NCBI GenBank assembly: GCA_022559845.1
Contig: CM040117.1
Span: 142,294,732 to 142,358,731 of the forward strand
Origin: Amorphophallus konjac
Taxonomy: Eukaryota; Streptophyta; Magnoliopsida; Alismatales; Araceae
Direction of reading: 5' to 3'
Length of the DNA stretch: 64,000 bases
A program made the translations under genes and the position numbers. Shown here piece by piece: positions 1 to 10,856 of this stretch. The notes under the pieces are model-generated. The model worked only from the letters and a program-made list of their open reading frames with translations, searched no databases and had not been told where the DNA came from. How positions within the stretch are numbered: the stretch's first letter is position 1; each line of letters starts with the position of its first letter.

Positions 1-2
1 AC

Positions 3-2000
3 ACCGCCCTTACACTTAAGCCAGGGTTTGTCCCGGTCAAACAACGGTTGAGACGTTTCCACCCTAACATGGCGTTAAAGATGAAAGAAGAGGTCGACAA
101 GCTCCATAAGGCTAGATTTGTTAGAGTTATCCTCTACCCCAACTGGGTGGCTAACATCGTCCCGGTCATGAAGAAAGATGGAAAACTTTGGATTTGCATA
201 GACTTCCGGGACCTCAACCGGGTGTGTCCTAAAGATGATTTCCCCCTCCCTCATATTGATGTTCTAATCGATAATACGACAGGATTTGAGACTCTCTCTT
301 TTATGGATGGTTTTTCAGGCTACAATCAGATTCGTTTGGCTGAAGAAGATCAAGAGAAAATGTCCTTCACAACACCATGGGGAACATACTGTTATGTGGT
401 CATGCCATTTGGACTCAAGAATGCTGGAGCCACCTACCAGAGGGCTATGATGGCGATTTTTCATGACATGATTCATATTTATATTGAAGTATATGTGGAT
501 GACCTGGTAGTAAAATCAAGGACAAGGATTGAGCATCCTGGGGTCCTAGCTAAAGCCTTGCAAAGATCACGAGAATATCAATTGAAAATGAACCCCAAGA
601 AGTGTGTATTTGGCGTTTCATCAGGGAAGTTGCTTGGTTTCATTGTTAGCAAGAGGGGAATTGAAGTTGATCCCAACAAGGCAAAGGCCATTAGAGACAT
701 GCCTCCTCCCAAGAATTTGAAGGAAGTTCGAGGATTAATTAGGAGGTTCCAATTTATTCGCCGCTTCGTCTCCCAGCACTCACAACGATGCAGGCCGTTC
801 TACGAGCTTACTAAGCCGAGAGTCAAGTTCAATTGGGATGACAAGTGTCAGGCAGCCTTTGACGGATTGAAGGATTATTTGGCCAATCCTCCCGTCCTGA
901 GGCCGCCGATTCCAGGCAAACCACTTATTCTCTATGTTTCTATCCTGGATGACTCTGTAGGTGCTGTCCTAGCTCAAGTGGATGAGGAAGGTAAGGAGAG
1001 GGAAGCATACTATTTGTCTAAGCTTCTAAACCCTTGTGAGCAGAGGTACTCAGCCATGGAGAAGACTTGTGCAGCTTTGGTCTGGGTAGTTCAGAAATTA
1101 AAACACTATTTCTTAGCTCACGATGTTCATCTCATTGCTCGCATGAATCCGATTAAATTCCTTCTTGAAAAATCTGTTCTTACTGATCGATTAGCACGTT
1201 GGCAAAGCTTCCTTTCTCAGTTTGACATCACTTACATTCAACAGAAAGCTATCAAAGGCTACGCCATTGCCGAACATCTTGCTCACCACTCTCTACCCTG
1301 ATTTGATCCTGTCAATTCAGAGTTTCCAGACGAAGAACTAATGTCCATTAATCAACCCCATGATCCTATGTGGACATTACATTTTGATGGAGCTCTAAAT
1401 TCCCAAGGAAGAGGGATCAGCATGGTTCTTTTAACACCAGAAGGGGTCACCATCCCATTTGCTGCTCGGCTCACTTTCCCTGTCACGAACAATATAGATG
1501 AGTATGAGGCCCTTTTGGCCGGCCTTCAAACCGCTCATCAATATGCTGTCACTCACTTACGAATTATCGGTGATAGCCAACTCATTCTGCGTCAGGTGCT
1601 TGTCAAGTGCCGCACTATCAATCCTAAGCTCAAGCCCTACCAGGAACTTGCTTCAGCTTATGCCAAGCTCTTTACCAAGTTAATCTTTGTTCATGTCCCT
1701 CGTAGCCAGAACATCTTAGCCGATGCTCTTGCTTCTTTAGCCTCTACGCTAGTCTTCCCTCCTGAGCGAGATTTTCATGTTCCTCTGATTCATCAGCGTG
1801 ACACTCCAGCTATTAAGGATCGTGCATTTCTCGACATTAGGGATAAGGTGCTTGAGAAGGTCAGGCAGAATGAAGCTCTTAAAGGCAAGGAGGTCATGTT
1901 GTTAGATTGGGAAGAAGAGTTGGCTGATGAGAGAAACCTTGGTATTATGAGATTGCCAGATATTACAATGACCAGTCCTATCCCGAGGAAGCCACTGTAG
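3..2000 (+). pseudogene. Tat pol fragment: reverse transcriptase, RNase H, second archaeal-type RNase H
   Basis: The frame is already open at base 3, so the 5' end lies outside the window. RT copies element RNA into DNA; its core YVDD is at 492-503 and the LCID-like and FGLKNAGATYQ motifs are visible upstream. A first RNase H, without obvious further breaks, runs to the TGA at 1299-1301. The same frame resumes with a second RNase H (about 1370-1740) showing the acidic series FDGA, NIDEYEALLAGL, GDSQL and ADALASLAS. Near 1966 about one base has been lost, so the frame ends at 2000 while the expected linker continues in another frame. At least one stop and one frameshift make it non-functional as it stands. 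The two RNase H domains identify the Tat clade. Confidence 0.88.
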
Positions 2001-3196
2001 AAGAGAAGAAGGCAATTAGAAGAGTGGCTCAACGTTATGTTTTGGTTGGAGGTGTGCTCTACAGAAGAGGGCTCACAGGTGTTTTATTAAGATGCGTCGA
2101 CGATGATGAATCTTGGAAGGTTGTGGAAGAGGCTCATTCTGGAGTATGTGGTGGTCATGTGAACAGCCAGATGTTAGGTAAGAAGATCCTTAGGTTAGGC
2201 TTCTATTGGCCAACTCTAGAAGAGGATTGCTCCATCTATGTTCGAAGGTGTGTTAAGTGCCAACTGCACGCCGACAAAATTCATTCTCCTGCTTCTTCAC
2301 TCCATCCTATGTCCTCCCATGGCCTTTCTCCATGTGGGCTTTTGATATCATTGGACCTCTTGGTGATTCGAACCTCCTGACCAAGCAAAAGTCGTTCATC
2401 CTCATGGCAACGGAATACTTCACCAAGTGGGTGGAAGTAGAGACTTACGTGGAGATTAAAGCATCAACAGTCTACAAATTCATAATGAAGAACATCATCG
2501 TAAGGTTCGGCATCCCGAGTACCATCGTCACCGACAATGGACCTCAATTTATCTCAAGAAATCAAGGATCTCTGCAACAGGTACAATATTGCATTGCATC
2601 ATTCTTCTCCCTATTATCCGCAGGGCAATGGCCCGGCAGAGGCCACTAATAAAACTTTGATCAAAATTGTTAAAAAGACATGTGAAGCTAATAAATTTTC
2701 GGATTGGCCAGATAAGCTAATTGAAGCTCTCTAGGCCTATCGCACTTCCATTCGTACCCCCACTGGGCAAACCCCTTTCGCCCTTACTTATGGAATGGAG
2801 GCGGTAGTCCCTTATGAGATTCTCATTCCATCTTTGCGAGTACAATTGGACAAGAAACTCTCTATTGATGAGCGTCGCGATTCGCTCCTTGCCCAGTTGG
2901 AACTCCTAGATGAGAAGCGTCTGGTCGCCGCTGAACATGCGCGCTTTTATCAAAACAGGCTCTCACGTTTTTATCAAAAGAAGGTAATTGAGAGAAAATT
3001 TAAGGTCGGTGAGATGGTAATCAAGAGAATTTTCGTAACACCCGGGGGGCCCAGTTCAAAACTCCAACCTAATTGGGAAGGACCATTTGTTATAAAAGAC
3101 GTTTTTTCTGGCAATGCTTATAAACTGATTAATGCTGAAGGAGAAGAGTTAACTCACCCTTGGAATGGTTTGTATCTTAAGAAATACTACCCTTGA
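2001..3196 (+). pseudogene. Tat integrase, frameshifted
   Basis: Integrase inserts the cDNA copy into the host chromosome. The N-terminal zinc-binding HHCC region (EEAHSGVCGGH to CVKCQ) lies at about 2130-2265. The catalytic D,D,E core follows in pieces: FDIIGPL (about 2343), TDNGPQF (about 2531) and NGPAEATNK (about 2625). Frameshifts near 2318 and 2556 put these into three frames, and a TAG at 2732-2734 replaces what is usually a Trp before AYRTS. The C-terminal part (2795-3196) is open and ends in the KKYYP tail typical of Tat integrases. It is clearly decayed. The domain order RT, RNase H, RNase H, INT confirms Ty3/gypsy. Confidence 0.87.
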
Positions 3197-4778
3197 TTCA
3201 AAAATCCAAAAATATATATATATAGAATAATTTTCAAAATCCAAAAAAAATGAATGAAAATTGATTCAAAAATCCAAAACAAAGTGGAATATTTCCAAAA
3301 AAACCAAAAAATAGAAATTCCAAAAAGCAAACAAAAAAAATGAAAAGCTTTCAAAATTGGTGCCATCGCACACGAAGGATCAAGGTCCGAAAGGTCAAAA
3401 TTCAGAATTCATTTATCAGTCTTGTCAACTTAAAATTGGGTCGACACACGCACACACTACACGCTTTATTCTTGAACTCAAGCAGTGCAAAATCCGATGG
3501 GAAGTCAAAACCTGACTAAAGGTACAAGATAATACCCGTTCTTTTCTTCTTCGGCCCATAAGGAAGGAACGGAGACCTCGGAGTAGACACCCCAAGCCTA
3601 TCCGCCGCCCTAGTAGGTGGAAGTCAGGGCCCAAAAGGGAACAAAATGCCACAAAAGCCCAAGTACAATTAGATTTTTCATCAATGCAAGTCAATTTCAA
3701 AGTGAAAGTCAAATGGTGAAAAGAAAAGCATGTCAAGAGGGCAAAGTCCCCGCAAGGAAAACCTGGGGCGTATGCGTGTAATATAAAAGAGGCAAAAAGG
3801 TAACAAAATTTCCCTACGCCAAAGACCGAACCCCAACAGGCATAGGGTAGGGGAGGTAACTTTACCTCGAGCATCTCATAATCCCTTATGGGCTTCCCTT
3901 ATATTTTCTTCCATCCTTTCTATGTGGTAAGTCATGAACTGGCAGGATGGTCAAGACGGACTTAGGAATTGCACTATACGAAATCTTGAATACAAGTCAA
4001 CTATGATCACGTCGACCCCTTTTTAATTACTCAAGAAAGGTTAATGAATTTTAGATGGTGGCCGTGTAGGACCCATGGTCTTGATAGCCTTGTCAACCCA
4101 TTTTGACAGATTCAATTAAGGCGCGTTCAAGTTAATTAACGTCTTCGATAAAGGCGCTGTTTATGGAATTAACGTCCTTGTTTAGGTCGTCTCTTTAAAA
4201 ATAACGTCCCTGCGCAGGTCGTTACTTTCTCAAAAATCAAATTCCCTTTTCAAATTCACGCCATCTTATAGGGCATCTTTTATGTGAATAACGACCTTCT
4301 CTAAGGCGCGTTTTCAGAGAAAATAAATATATATATGTATATAATTGAGTGGAAAAAGAAAGAAAAAAAATGCATTCTCCAAGTATGCTTGCATTTCTAC
4401 GCGGGCATCTTTATTTATGGTCGGCATATGCGTGCTTGCATGTTGCATCTCCCCGTTATCAGTTATGTCATTTACCTTATTTGATTAAAGGCTTGGCCCC
4501 TTGACCCGCTATCCAGGTCAAAAGTAAAGGCACCCCTTGCTTATTGAGCAAGGGGCCAAGTCGAACAGGTGAACTAACCTGTTTATTCAAGTATGAACCA
4601 CAGTTGCAGGTACAGGGCAAAGTAAGGTAAAGCAAAGAACGTGGAAAAGAGGCAAAGTACACAACCACAAGTACACAACTACACAAGTGCTCAGGTAACA
4701 AAAATGTCAATCTCATATGTATATACATCATGAATATCTGAGTACAGGTGTGAGGGTGGAGGAGTACAAGTAAGTCTC
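3197..4778. other. Non-coding 3' region of the Tat element
   Basis: No credible gene. 3197-3340 is A-rich, with several copies of TCAAAAATCCAAAA-like text directly after the integrase stop. 3425-3874 has a chance open frame on the minus strand without recognisable domains. 4138-4316 holds the first cluster of phased palindromes (listed separately). 4480-4740 is unremarkable and probably contains the 3' untranslated part of the antisense PMD pseudogene. Confidence 0.6.
4138..4316. repeat. Phased ~22-bp palindromes, cluster 1 (5 copies)
   Basis: Units start near 4138, 4171, 4203, 4257 and 4290, i.e. 33, 32, 54 and 33 bp apart. Each has a left arm like AACGTCC and a right arm like GGTCGTT separated by about 8 bp. 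The unit at 4203-4223 pairs AACG with CGTT at its ends and CCTG with CAGG inside. Confidence 0.8.
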
Positions 4779-7700
4779 TCAGCTCTCGCCTCCACCCTCC
4801 TCTCTCCTACTCTCAACCTCCTCCTCGCCATCCCGAGGAGGCACTGGTGGAGGAGGCATGGGCCCCCGTGAAGAAGCTGGAACCCGAACCTGGCCCCCTG
4901 TCTCACTCCTCGGTCGAAAGGAAGAGCCCGCCATGTACGAAGAACCGCCAAGGCTGTACCCTGCCGCTCGTGCCCGCTCTCGGCCCCGCTGCAGACGCTC
5001 CTCAGAAACTCGTAGCCGCTCCTGAGAAAGGACTAGCTGAGTCCTCAGGTCCGCCAGCTCCTCGCGCTCACGAGCACGCTCCTCGCGCTCCCGGGCACGC
5101 TCCCTCCTCTCCAGCTCAAGAGCCACCCGCAGCTCGGCCACGTCCTGAGGCAGCTCCTCACGTCGTCTCAGGGTCCTCTCTAGCTCTAATATCCGCTGCT
5201 CGCGGATCGCCAACTCGATACGTGCCGCCCGTAGCTGTGTGGTCTGCAAACAGGTAACAAATCATCAACTCAACAGTTTATGAAATAAAGCAACACATGA
5301 CTAAATAAAAACTCACCTGGGCAGTCATCGCCTGCTGTCCCTCGTAGACGCAAGTGAGAGCGGCTCGAAGCTCCTCAGTCTGTAAAATGAATTTTCATCA
5401 GTGCACAATTATATAATCAATATTTGAATAGATTTGTGTTTTGGAATTTACCCGTGAGCGAGGTCGCGCTCTGCTGCCTCGGCTCGTGCGACCGCTCCCG
5501 CTAGCTGCTCTGCTAGTGCAGTCGCCTCTGCACTGGGTCCTCTCGAACTGGAGGCCTCCCCTGGGTCCCTCCTAACTGCTCCCTGCTGGGCACGCTGCAT
5601 TCATTGAGATCGTTAGTGGCTAATCATCAATAATTCAACAAAAATTCATTTGCATATAGAAATATTTTAAACACTCACCAGGGTCTCGAGGTCTGCCCGC
5701 GTGGCAGCTTGCTGGTCCTCCAGGCTGTGTAGATGGGCCTGGGCATCCATCGCCGCTATGTCCCGTGCATCCTGCATTCATTACATATTAGTCACATGAT
5801 AGTCACATAAGCATTTGCATTTAATTTAGAAATAATTGCATTCATACGTACCCCTAAGACCCTCATCTGGGGTCGGCCGGCGTAAACTCCCAGTAGCGCC
5901 GGAGGTACTCGGAGCTGTCGGTCGCGTGGGAGGTGACACGAGTCCCGCCTCGCTGCCAGTCGGCGTACTGCTCCTCGAACCGCACCCTCCAGTCGGTCGC
6001 CTTAGTACGATCGCGCGTCTTCTTCCCGATTCCCCGTGGCTCGCCTACCTCTACCCACTCCTGGTGAAGGCCCAGGGCCCTCATCACCAGTCGATTCGCT
6101 CAAGCAATGAACCCAAAGCTCACGCTCAAAGCGAGGACGGCCCGCTACGACCCGCGGCTGGCCCTCGTCCGTCATCCCCTCGTAGGGTCTCCATCGCACC
6201 GGCATTCATAAACATACATATCATCATTTCATCATAATCATAATAAATTCCAAATAAACATAAAAAAGCATGGCATTAATCATACATACCAGCGAGGGAG
6301 GGAAGTCGCGGAACTCTCTCCGTAGAACCCACAACTCGTAGCCGAGTGGGGCCCCGAAGACCACCGGTAGCCAGCGCCGCGCTAGAGGGAAAGCTCCCTC
6401 ACCTCCAGGCCGTGGGTCGGTGCGCCCCATCGGCATGTATATGTGGCTCCAAACCTGCATCCATGCATTATATTAGCAAGACATTCATACGCATTCACAT
6501 TCAACATTCATACAAAAAAAATTGCATACCTGAAGAAAAGGTGAGAAGCCATTGACAGTCGTCTCTCGCCCTGTCCCTGTGGACAGGTCAGCCATCATGT
6601 GCGCCAGCAGCGCCGCTCCCCAGGCGTAGCTGCCAACTGCCTCCAAGTCCTCGAGTATCCCCAGGAATCGGTAGTTGATGACGTCACCCTTCGTCCCGAG
6701 CAATAGCCTCCCGAGCAGCAGCAGTGGAAACCTCCTCAAGTCCCGATCCGCTCTCTCCCTGTCAGCTGGGTCCTGGCAGTAGACCGCCCTAGCCCCGTCT
6801 ATCAACCTCTGTGAGAACTGCTCTAAGGTCTCACCTGACCTATGCCTAGCATCCCCTAAGCCCATCACCGAAGTCAGGTCGGTGCGGAAGATAGTCTTAC
6901 ACTTGCTAGGAGTCTCGTAGACCATCTCTAGACCTATCAGTCTCTGGGCGAACTCGGTGTAGTCAGGGTAGGTGATCCCACTCACAGCCTCTCCGTCTAC
7001 CCTCAACCCGGTGATCCTAGCTACGTCCTCCAGGGTAGGAACCATATGCCCCCATGGCATCAGGAATGCCCGGCTAGTCATGTCCCATCTCTCCCGTAGA
7101 ACCTGGATAAGTGGTAGGTCTGGTCTAACTTGCTCTATGCTAAGGAAGGCCCCGAACCCCATGGCATCTATCCTGGCTCTCTGGAACTCAGGGAGGCCGT
7201 AGTATGCTGCTCAGACCATGACCTAGGAGATCCGTGTCCTCATCAACCCCTGCATGCATAAAGAAAGAAAATTTGGCTTAATTATTTTAATTATTCATGT
7301 GGGAGTTCAATTCATTGCCTTGGTTGAATTTTGATGATTGATTTAATTAACGACCATCCCCAAGTCGTGGCTTGTTTAATTGGCGCCCTTGAGCAGGGCG
7401 TGGGCTTTGAATTAACGACCTACCCTAGGTCGTTGTTTATCTAAGAGACGTCCCTGTGGGGGGCGTGGTTCTGAGTTTAATTTCTAAATTCCTAAAGGGT
7501 TTTTCAATTGACGCCCGTCTCAGGGTCGTCGTTTGTTTAACTAACGCCTCTGAATGAGACGTCTTTCTTAAACGGTTTTTCAGGTTTTAATAATTCATTC
7601 TGGAATTAATAAAATGGACGACCATCCGTATGGTCGTTATCTTTTGAATTGACGCCCGATTAGGGGGGCGTTGTTTTCCAGGGGTTGTGAAAATAAAAAT

Positions 7701-8383
7701 AATAATAACAGCATGCGAATAATTCATGGAAAAAATAATTAAAAGCATGGAAATTAATGGAATTAACAGCATGATATGAAAAATGATGAATTTAAATGGG
7801 CGACATGCTATAGGGCGTGTTTTCGTGAAATCAATTATTTTGCAGAAAATAATTTGAATTAACGTCCTTGGGAGGGGCGTTTCATCTATAAATCACGCCC
7901 CCACGGGGGGCGTCTCTTTTCTGAGTTGCAGGGTTTCTACCCCGAGGGCTATGGAAAATGTAAAAAAAAACAAAAATAAAATTGCAAAAAAAATTGGAAT
8001 TGGGGTCAGGGGCCTACCTTCTTATGCTTTGGTTCTTGGGGTTGGGGCCGTGGCTGGCGTGGTCGCCGGAGCTGGCTGGGGCGAGGGCCAGTCGCCGCCG
8101 TGGACGGTGGCTCGCCGACGTTCTCATCTTCTCCATCTTCTTCCCCCTCGCCCTCTTCGTTTCCTCCCTGTCCATCTCCACTGTCTTCATCTTCTTCACC
8201 TCCTTCGTTGGCCTCTTGGCCTCCTTCGGCCTCGTCGCCGGCCTCCACGGCATGTTCTTCTTCGGCCGCCATTGGAGCTTCCTCCATGGCGTTTTCTTCA
8301 CCGGCATGGGCGAGCTTGTCCTCGCCCAGGTCGACGACTTCTGGGGCGGTCACACGCTGCCGCTTGGGTACACCACCGGCCAT
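4779..8383 (-). pseudogene. Plant mobile domain (PMD) protein with C-terminal coiled coil, eight-exon pseudogene
   Basis: Exons (minus strand): 8383-8018, 7249-6530, 6454-6290, 6199-~5870, 5771-5679, 5594-5452, 5379-5317, 5243-4779. Most junctions are GT-AG and phase 0, which supports one ancestral gene. Exon 1 encodes an acidic low-complexity leader starting MAGGVPKRQR. Exons 2-4 encode a PMD (RERWDMTSRAF, VPTLEDVARITGL, RWRPYEG, DWRVRFEEQY). The last exons are Glu/Arg-rich heptad-like coiled coil with a proline-rich tail. PMD proteins such as MAIN and MAIL1 act in transposon silencing and genome stability. Defects: in-frame TAG and TGA early in exon 2 (about 7225 and 7213), an exon 4 acceptor reading GCCG where AG is expected (6200-6203), a frameshift near 6102, a probable one near 5870, and an exon 6 length out of phase. 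Confidence 0.75.
7350..7914. repeat. Phased ~22-bp palindromes, cluster 2 (11 copies) inside PMD intron 1
   Basis: Units start near 7350, 7378, 7414, 7447, 7511, 7543, 7618, 7650, 7800, 7861 and 7893. The commonest spacing is 32-33 bp. Two are perfect: 7414-7434 (arms AACGACCTA and TAGGTCGTT) and 7618-7637 (arms ACGACCAT and ATGGTCGT). The cluster lies wholly in the 768-bp first intron (8017-7250) of the antisense PMD pseudogene. Confidence 0.85.
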
Positions 8384-9038
8384 GGCTAGGGTTAGGGCTA
8401 GAGAGAGAGAGAGATTGAGAGAGATGGGGGGGTTTCGGTTAGGGTTGCAGAAGAGGGAGAGAAAGAGGGAGTAGGACGAAGGAGAAGAAGAAAGGAGGGA
8501 AAGTTAAGTTGAACGATCAAAAGAAATTAACGACTTGAGAAAGGCCGTGTCTTATGGAATTAACGACTGTAACAAGGGCGTTTATTGATAATTGACGACA
8601 TTTCTTATGGCGTGATTTTTGTTTGCATGGGGAATGGTAACCGTCGTGAGACGCATTCAATGGGGATTGATTGACGTGAGAGGAGTAATTATTACTATTT
8701 TGATTAGCGTCGGAGCTAAAGGCGTTATTTTGATGAAACATGACTTTGCTGAGGGCGTTACTTTTGGAATTTCAACAAATATATTTTTGGAATTTGAATC
8801 TACTAACGCCCTCGTTTAGGTCGTTATTCAGTTAACGCCCTTCTTAGAGGCGTCAATTTTAAGAGCTCGATCATTGAAGACGGCCTGTGCTGAGGCGTCA
8901 CTTTTAGAATTAACAACATTGCTTGAGTCGTTATTTGCAACAGAATCTCAGGATATTGGAAGATTTGATCATAAACACTTTGAAATTGGCTCAATAAGAA
9001 CGTATCATTGATTTATCAGAAGAAAGATTACATTGCAA
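8384..9038. repeat. Intergenic spacer with palindrome cluster 3 (9 copies)
   Basis: Lies between the start of the PMD pseudogene and the 3' end of the second PMD-type gene. 8390-8515 is a CT/GA-rich tract, a plausible 5' leader for the pseudogene; I see no clear TATA box. Palindromes start near 8528, 8561, 8593, 8707, 8740, 8804, 8833, 8880 and 8911, with gaps of 33, 32, 33, 29 and 31 bp within sub-runs. Arms are mostly AACGNC and GNCGTT. Confidence 0.8.
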
Positions 9039-10431
9039 TTAATGAACCACTTTGGGCCTCAGTTTTCTCAGAACAGTCACATAAGATTTCCATTCTTCTC
9101 TGTTTTCTTCTAAGCTTTCCACAGGCTGGTGTGTTTTATTGATCTTCCACAGAGCATGAATAGTTGTGGTTTCTTCTCCATCCTCGTTGCTGCCAAGGTC
9201 CCGCATTTTGATTGGGGGGAGATGAGATGGATCTTCAAATATTTGCCGTAGAAGCCCGAGTTGAGGAAGGCATCGGTGTGAATTATACAAAACAAATTCT
9301 GAAGCGCCTATGAGCCGAAGGTCCGTTCTGGGAGAAAATCTTACACGGAGTTCTTGAGTCTTGAGTATTCCCGGGGCGCAAGTGAAGAGGTTCTTTGGCA
9401 TTACTTTGAGGTGTTCTCTCCATTCCACTCTCTTTTTGATTTGAGGAATTTGGTTCATCACCCTATTGCTTATCCCAAGTGAACCGGTCATATAAGAGAG
9501 TGGGCTCTTTGAGAAGATTCTTGAGGGCTGTTGGGCCTCATCACATGGATCGAATTTGAAGTGAAGGTCTACCCAACTAAAGAGAGCTAGCATGCACCCG
9601 TAGATGGGTCTTCCCATCATCGCCGAGGTGAGCCCGCTATAGAGATAGGCTAGGATAGCCGGTCTAACTCTCTCTCCTTCCCATAAGCTCACTATTGCGC
9701 TTAATTGGGCCTCCTCTAGAAAATCCTCCGTGGATGGGAATAAGAGTGCTCCCGCTAAGCATACCACGAAGGCTTTGGTCACCCGTTCGATCTCTTCTTC
9801 TTCTTTAGCTTGATCTGCTCTCTTGTACACCCATGAGGCAAGCTTTAGAAGATTAATTCCTTTAGTGACCTTGATTTGGTTCTCTAAGTTTGGGCTAGGT
9901 ACCAATGTGGTTAATAGTTCATGTGAGGAAATTGGTTTTGGCATAATGGCCATCTTCTCTTCATCCCATTGCTTCATTCTCTTTAAACCTAAGAGCATCT
10001 CTAATTCTTCTAATAGGATGGTGGCTTCAAAAGTTGAGAAGAGGAAGGTATGAGTAGAAGGATGCCATATCTCTACAAGAGCTCCTATGGCTGCCCAATC
10101 AAGATGGATTTGATCATGGTGTTTAGCATGGGTAACTAGGCTCAGGAGGTGCCATCTTGCTAGGTATACCCTCATATCTGAAGAAAACTTGGAAAGGATA
10201 AGTGGCAGCCACTTAATTTTTGTAAATCTCCTAGCTCCTGGGACATTTGGATAATCCTGTGAAAGAAAGAAGGGAAGGAGAATGCATGAGCGACAGAAGT
10301 AGTAGATAAGAAAAGAGGAGAACAAAAGAGATAATCTTTACCTGGTTCATGGAGATTCTACTGCTTATGTGACCATTGATCTCAGTTAGTCGAGGAGTGG
10401 AAATTTTGGATTTCTTAAACGCCCTCTCCAT
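9039..10431 (-). CDS. PMD-like (DUF7745-type) protein, two exons, apparently intact
   Basis: Model: exon 1 10431-10342 (30 codons, starts MERAFKKSKI), an 85-bp intron 10341-10257 with GT...CACAG borders, exon 2 10256-9039. Both exons are phase 0 and the joined frame is open for 435 residues. The unspliced frame also stays open but would read through the intron. Residues ~82-121 (LDWAAIGALVEIWHPSTHTF, LLEELEMLLGL) match the PMD pattern: an invariant-looking Trp in a helix, then a short strand and a 'LEDVA'-like helix. I associate this arrangement with the DUF7745 family, often found in plant repeats. No signal peptide or membrane segment is needed once the intron is removed. A TATA box lies 120 bp upstream. 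Function unknown. By analogy with MAIN/MAIL1 it may touch chromatin or silencing, but that is inference. Confidence 0.7.
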
Positions 10432-10550
10432 CTTTGGTTTGCAGGAAGGGCTCGAGTAGTTGCAGTTCCTGCAAGAAGAAGAACACGAACAGAAGAAGCA
10501 GAGAATAGATACTCTCGGAGGTTGCGTTGGTTGATCAGAGGAAGTGTCCT

Positions 10551-10559
10551 CCTTTTATA
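10551..10559 (-). promoter_or_regulatory. TATA box of the antisense PMD-like gene
   Basis: TATAAAAGG on the minus strand, 120 bp upstream of the ATG at 10431, which leaves about 90 bp of 5' leader if transcription starts 25-30 bp downstream. It is the best TATA match in the upstream region. Confidence 0.55.
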
Positions 10560-10658
10560 GAAACATGGAGGGTCTTAAGGCTGTTCGGAGTTGGAAGATC
10601 GATTGCCATTAGGATTGAGTTTTGCTTTCGATTTGGAAACGGAAGTTTGTGGTTAATT

Positions 10659-10856
10659 AACGCCTTTTTGTTGGGACGTCAATTTATTAATTGACGACTT
10701 GGCAGAGGTCATTTTTTATTTCGCGCCCTTTCATGGGTCATCTTCTTCTTGGACTCTCAATGCATTTCACGCTTTAATGAAGGACGTGTTTCTTCTTTTG
10801 ACGCCTTCAAGTGGAGGCGCCTTTCATGTTTTGACGCCGTTTTATCCAGGCGTGAT
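10659..10856. repeat. Phased palindromes, cluster 4 (about 5-6 copies), upstream of the PMD-like gene
   Basis: Units start near 10659, 10693, 10722, 10800 and 10833, plus a degenerate half-site near 10783. They lie about 100-300 bp upstream of the TATA box of the minus-strand gene, in promoter position. Confidence 0.75.

Noticed and set aside
3425..3874. 149-codon minus-strand frame
   Set aside because: No domain, Cys/Leu/Phe-rich composition typical of chance frames in AT-rich repeats, no promoter or neighbours to support it.
6972..7202. Plus-strand frames opposite the PMD exon and opposite H and G pol
   Set aside because: Antisense shadows of domains that are clearly encoded on the minus strand.
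8006..8383. Stand-alone acidic 125-aa protein on the minus strand
   Set aside because: It ends at a good splice donor (AAG then GTAGGC at 8018/8017) in phase with the PMD exon, so it is better read as exon 1 of that pseudogene.
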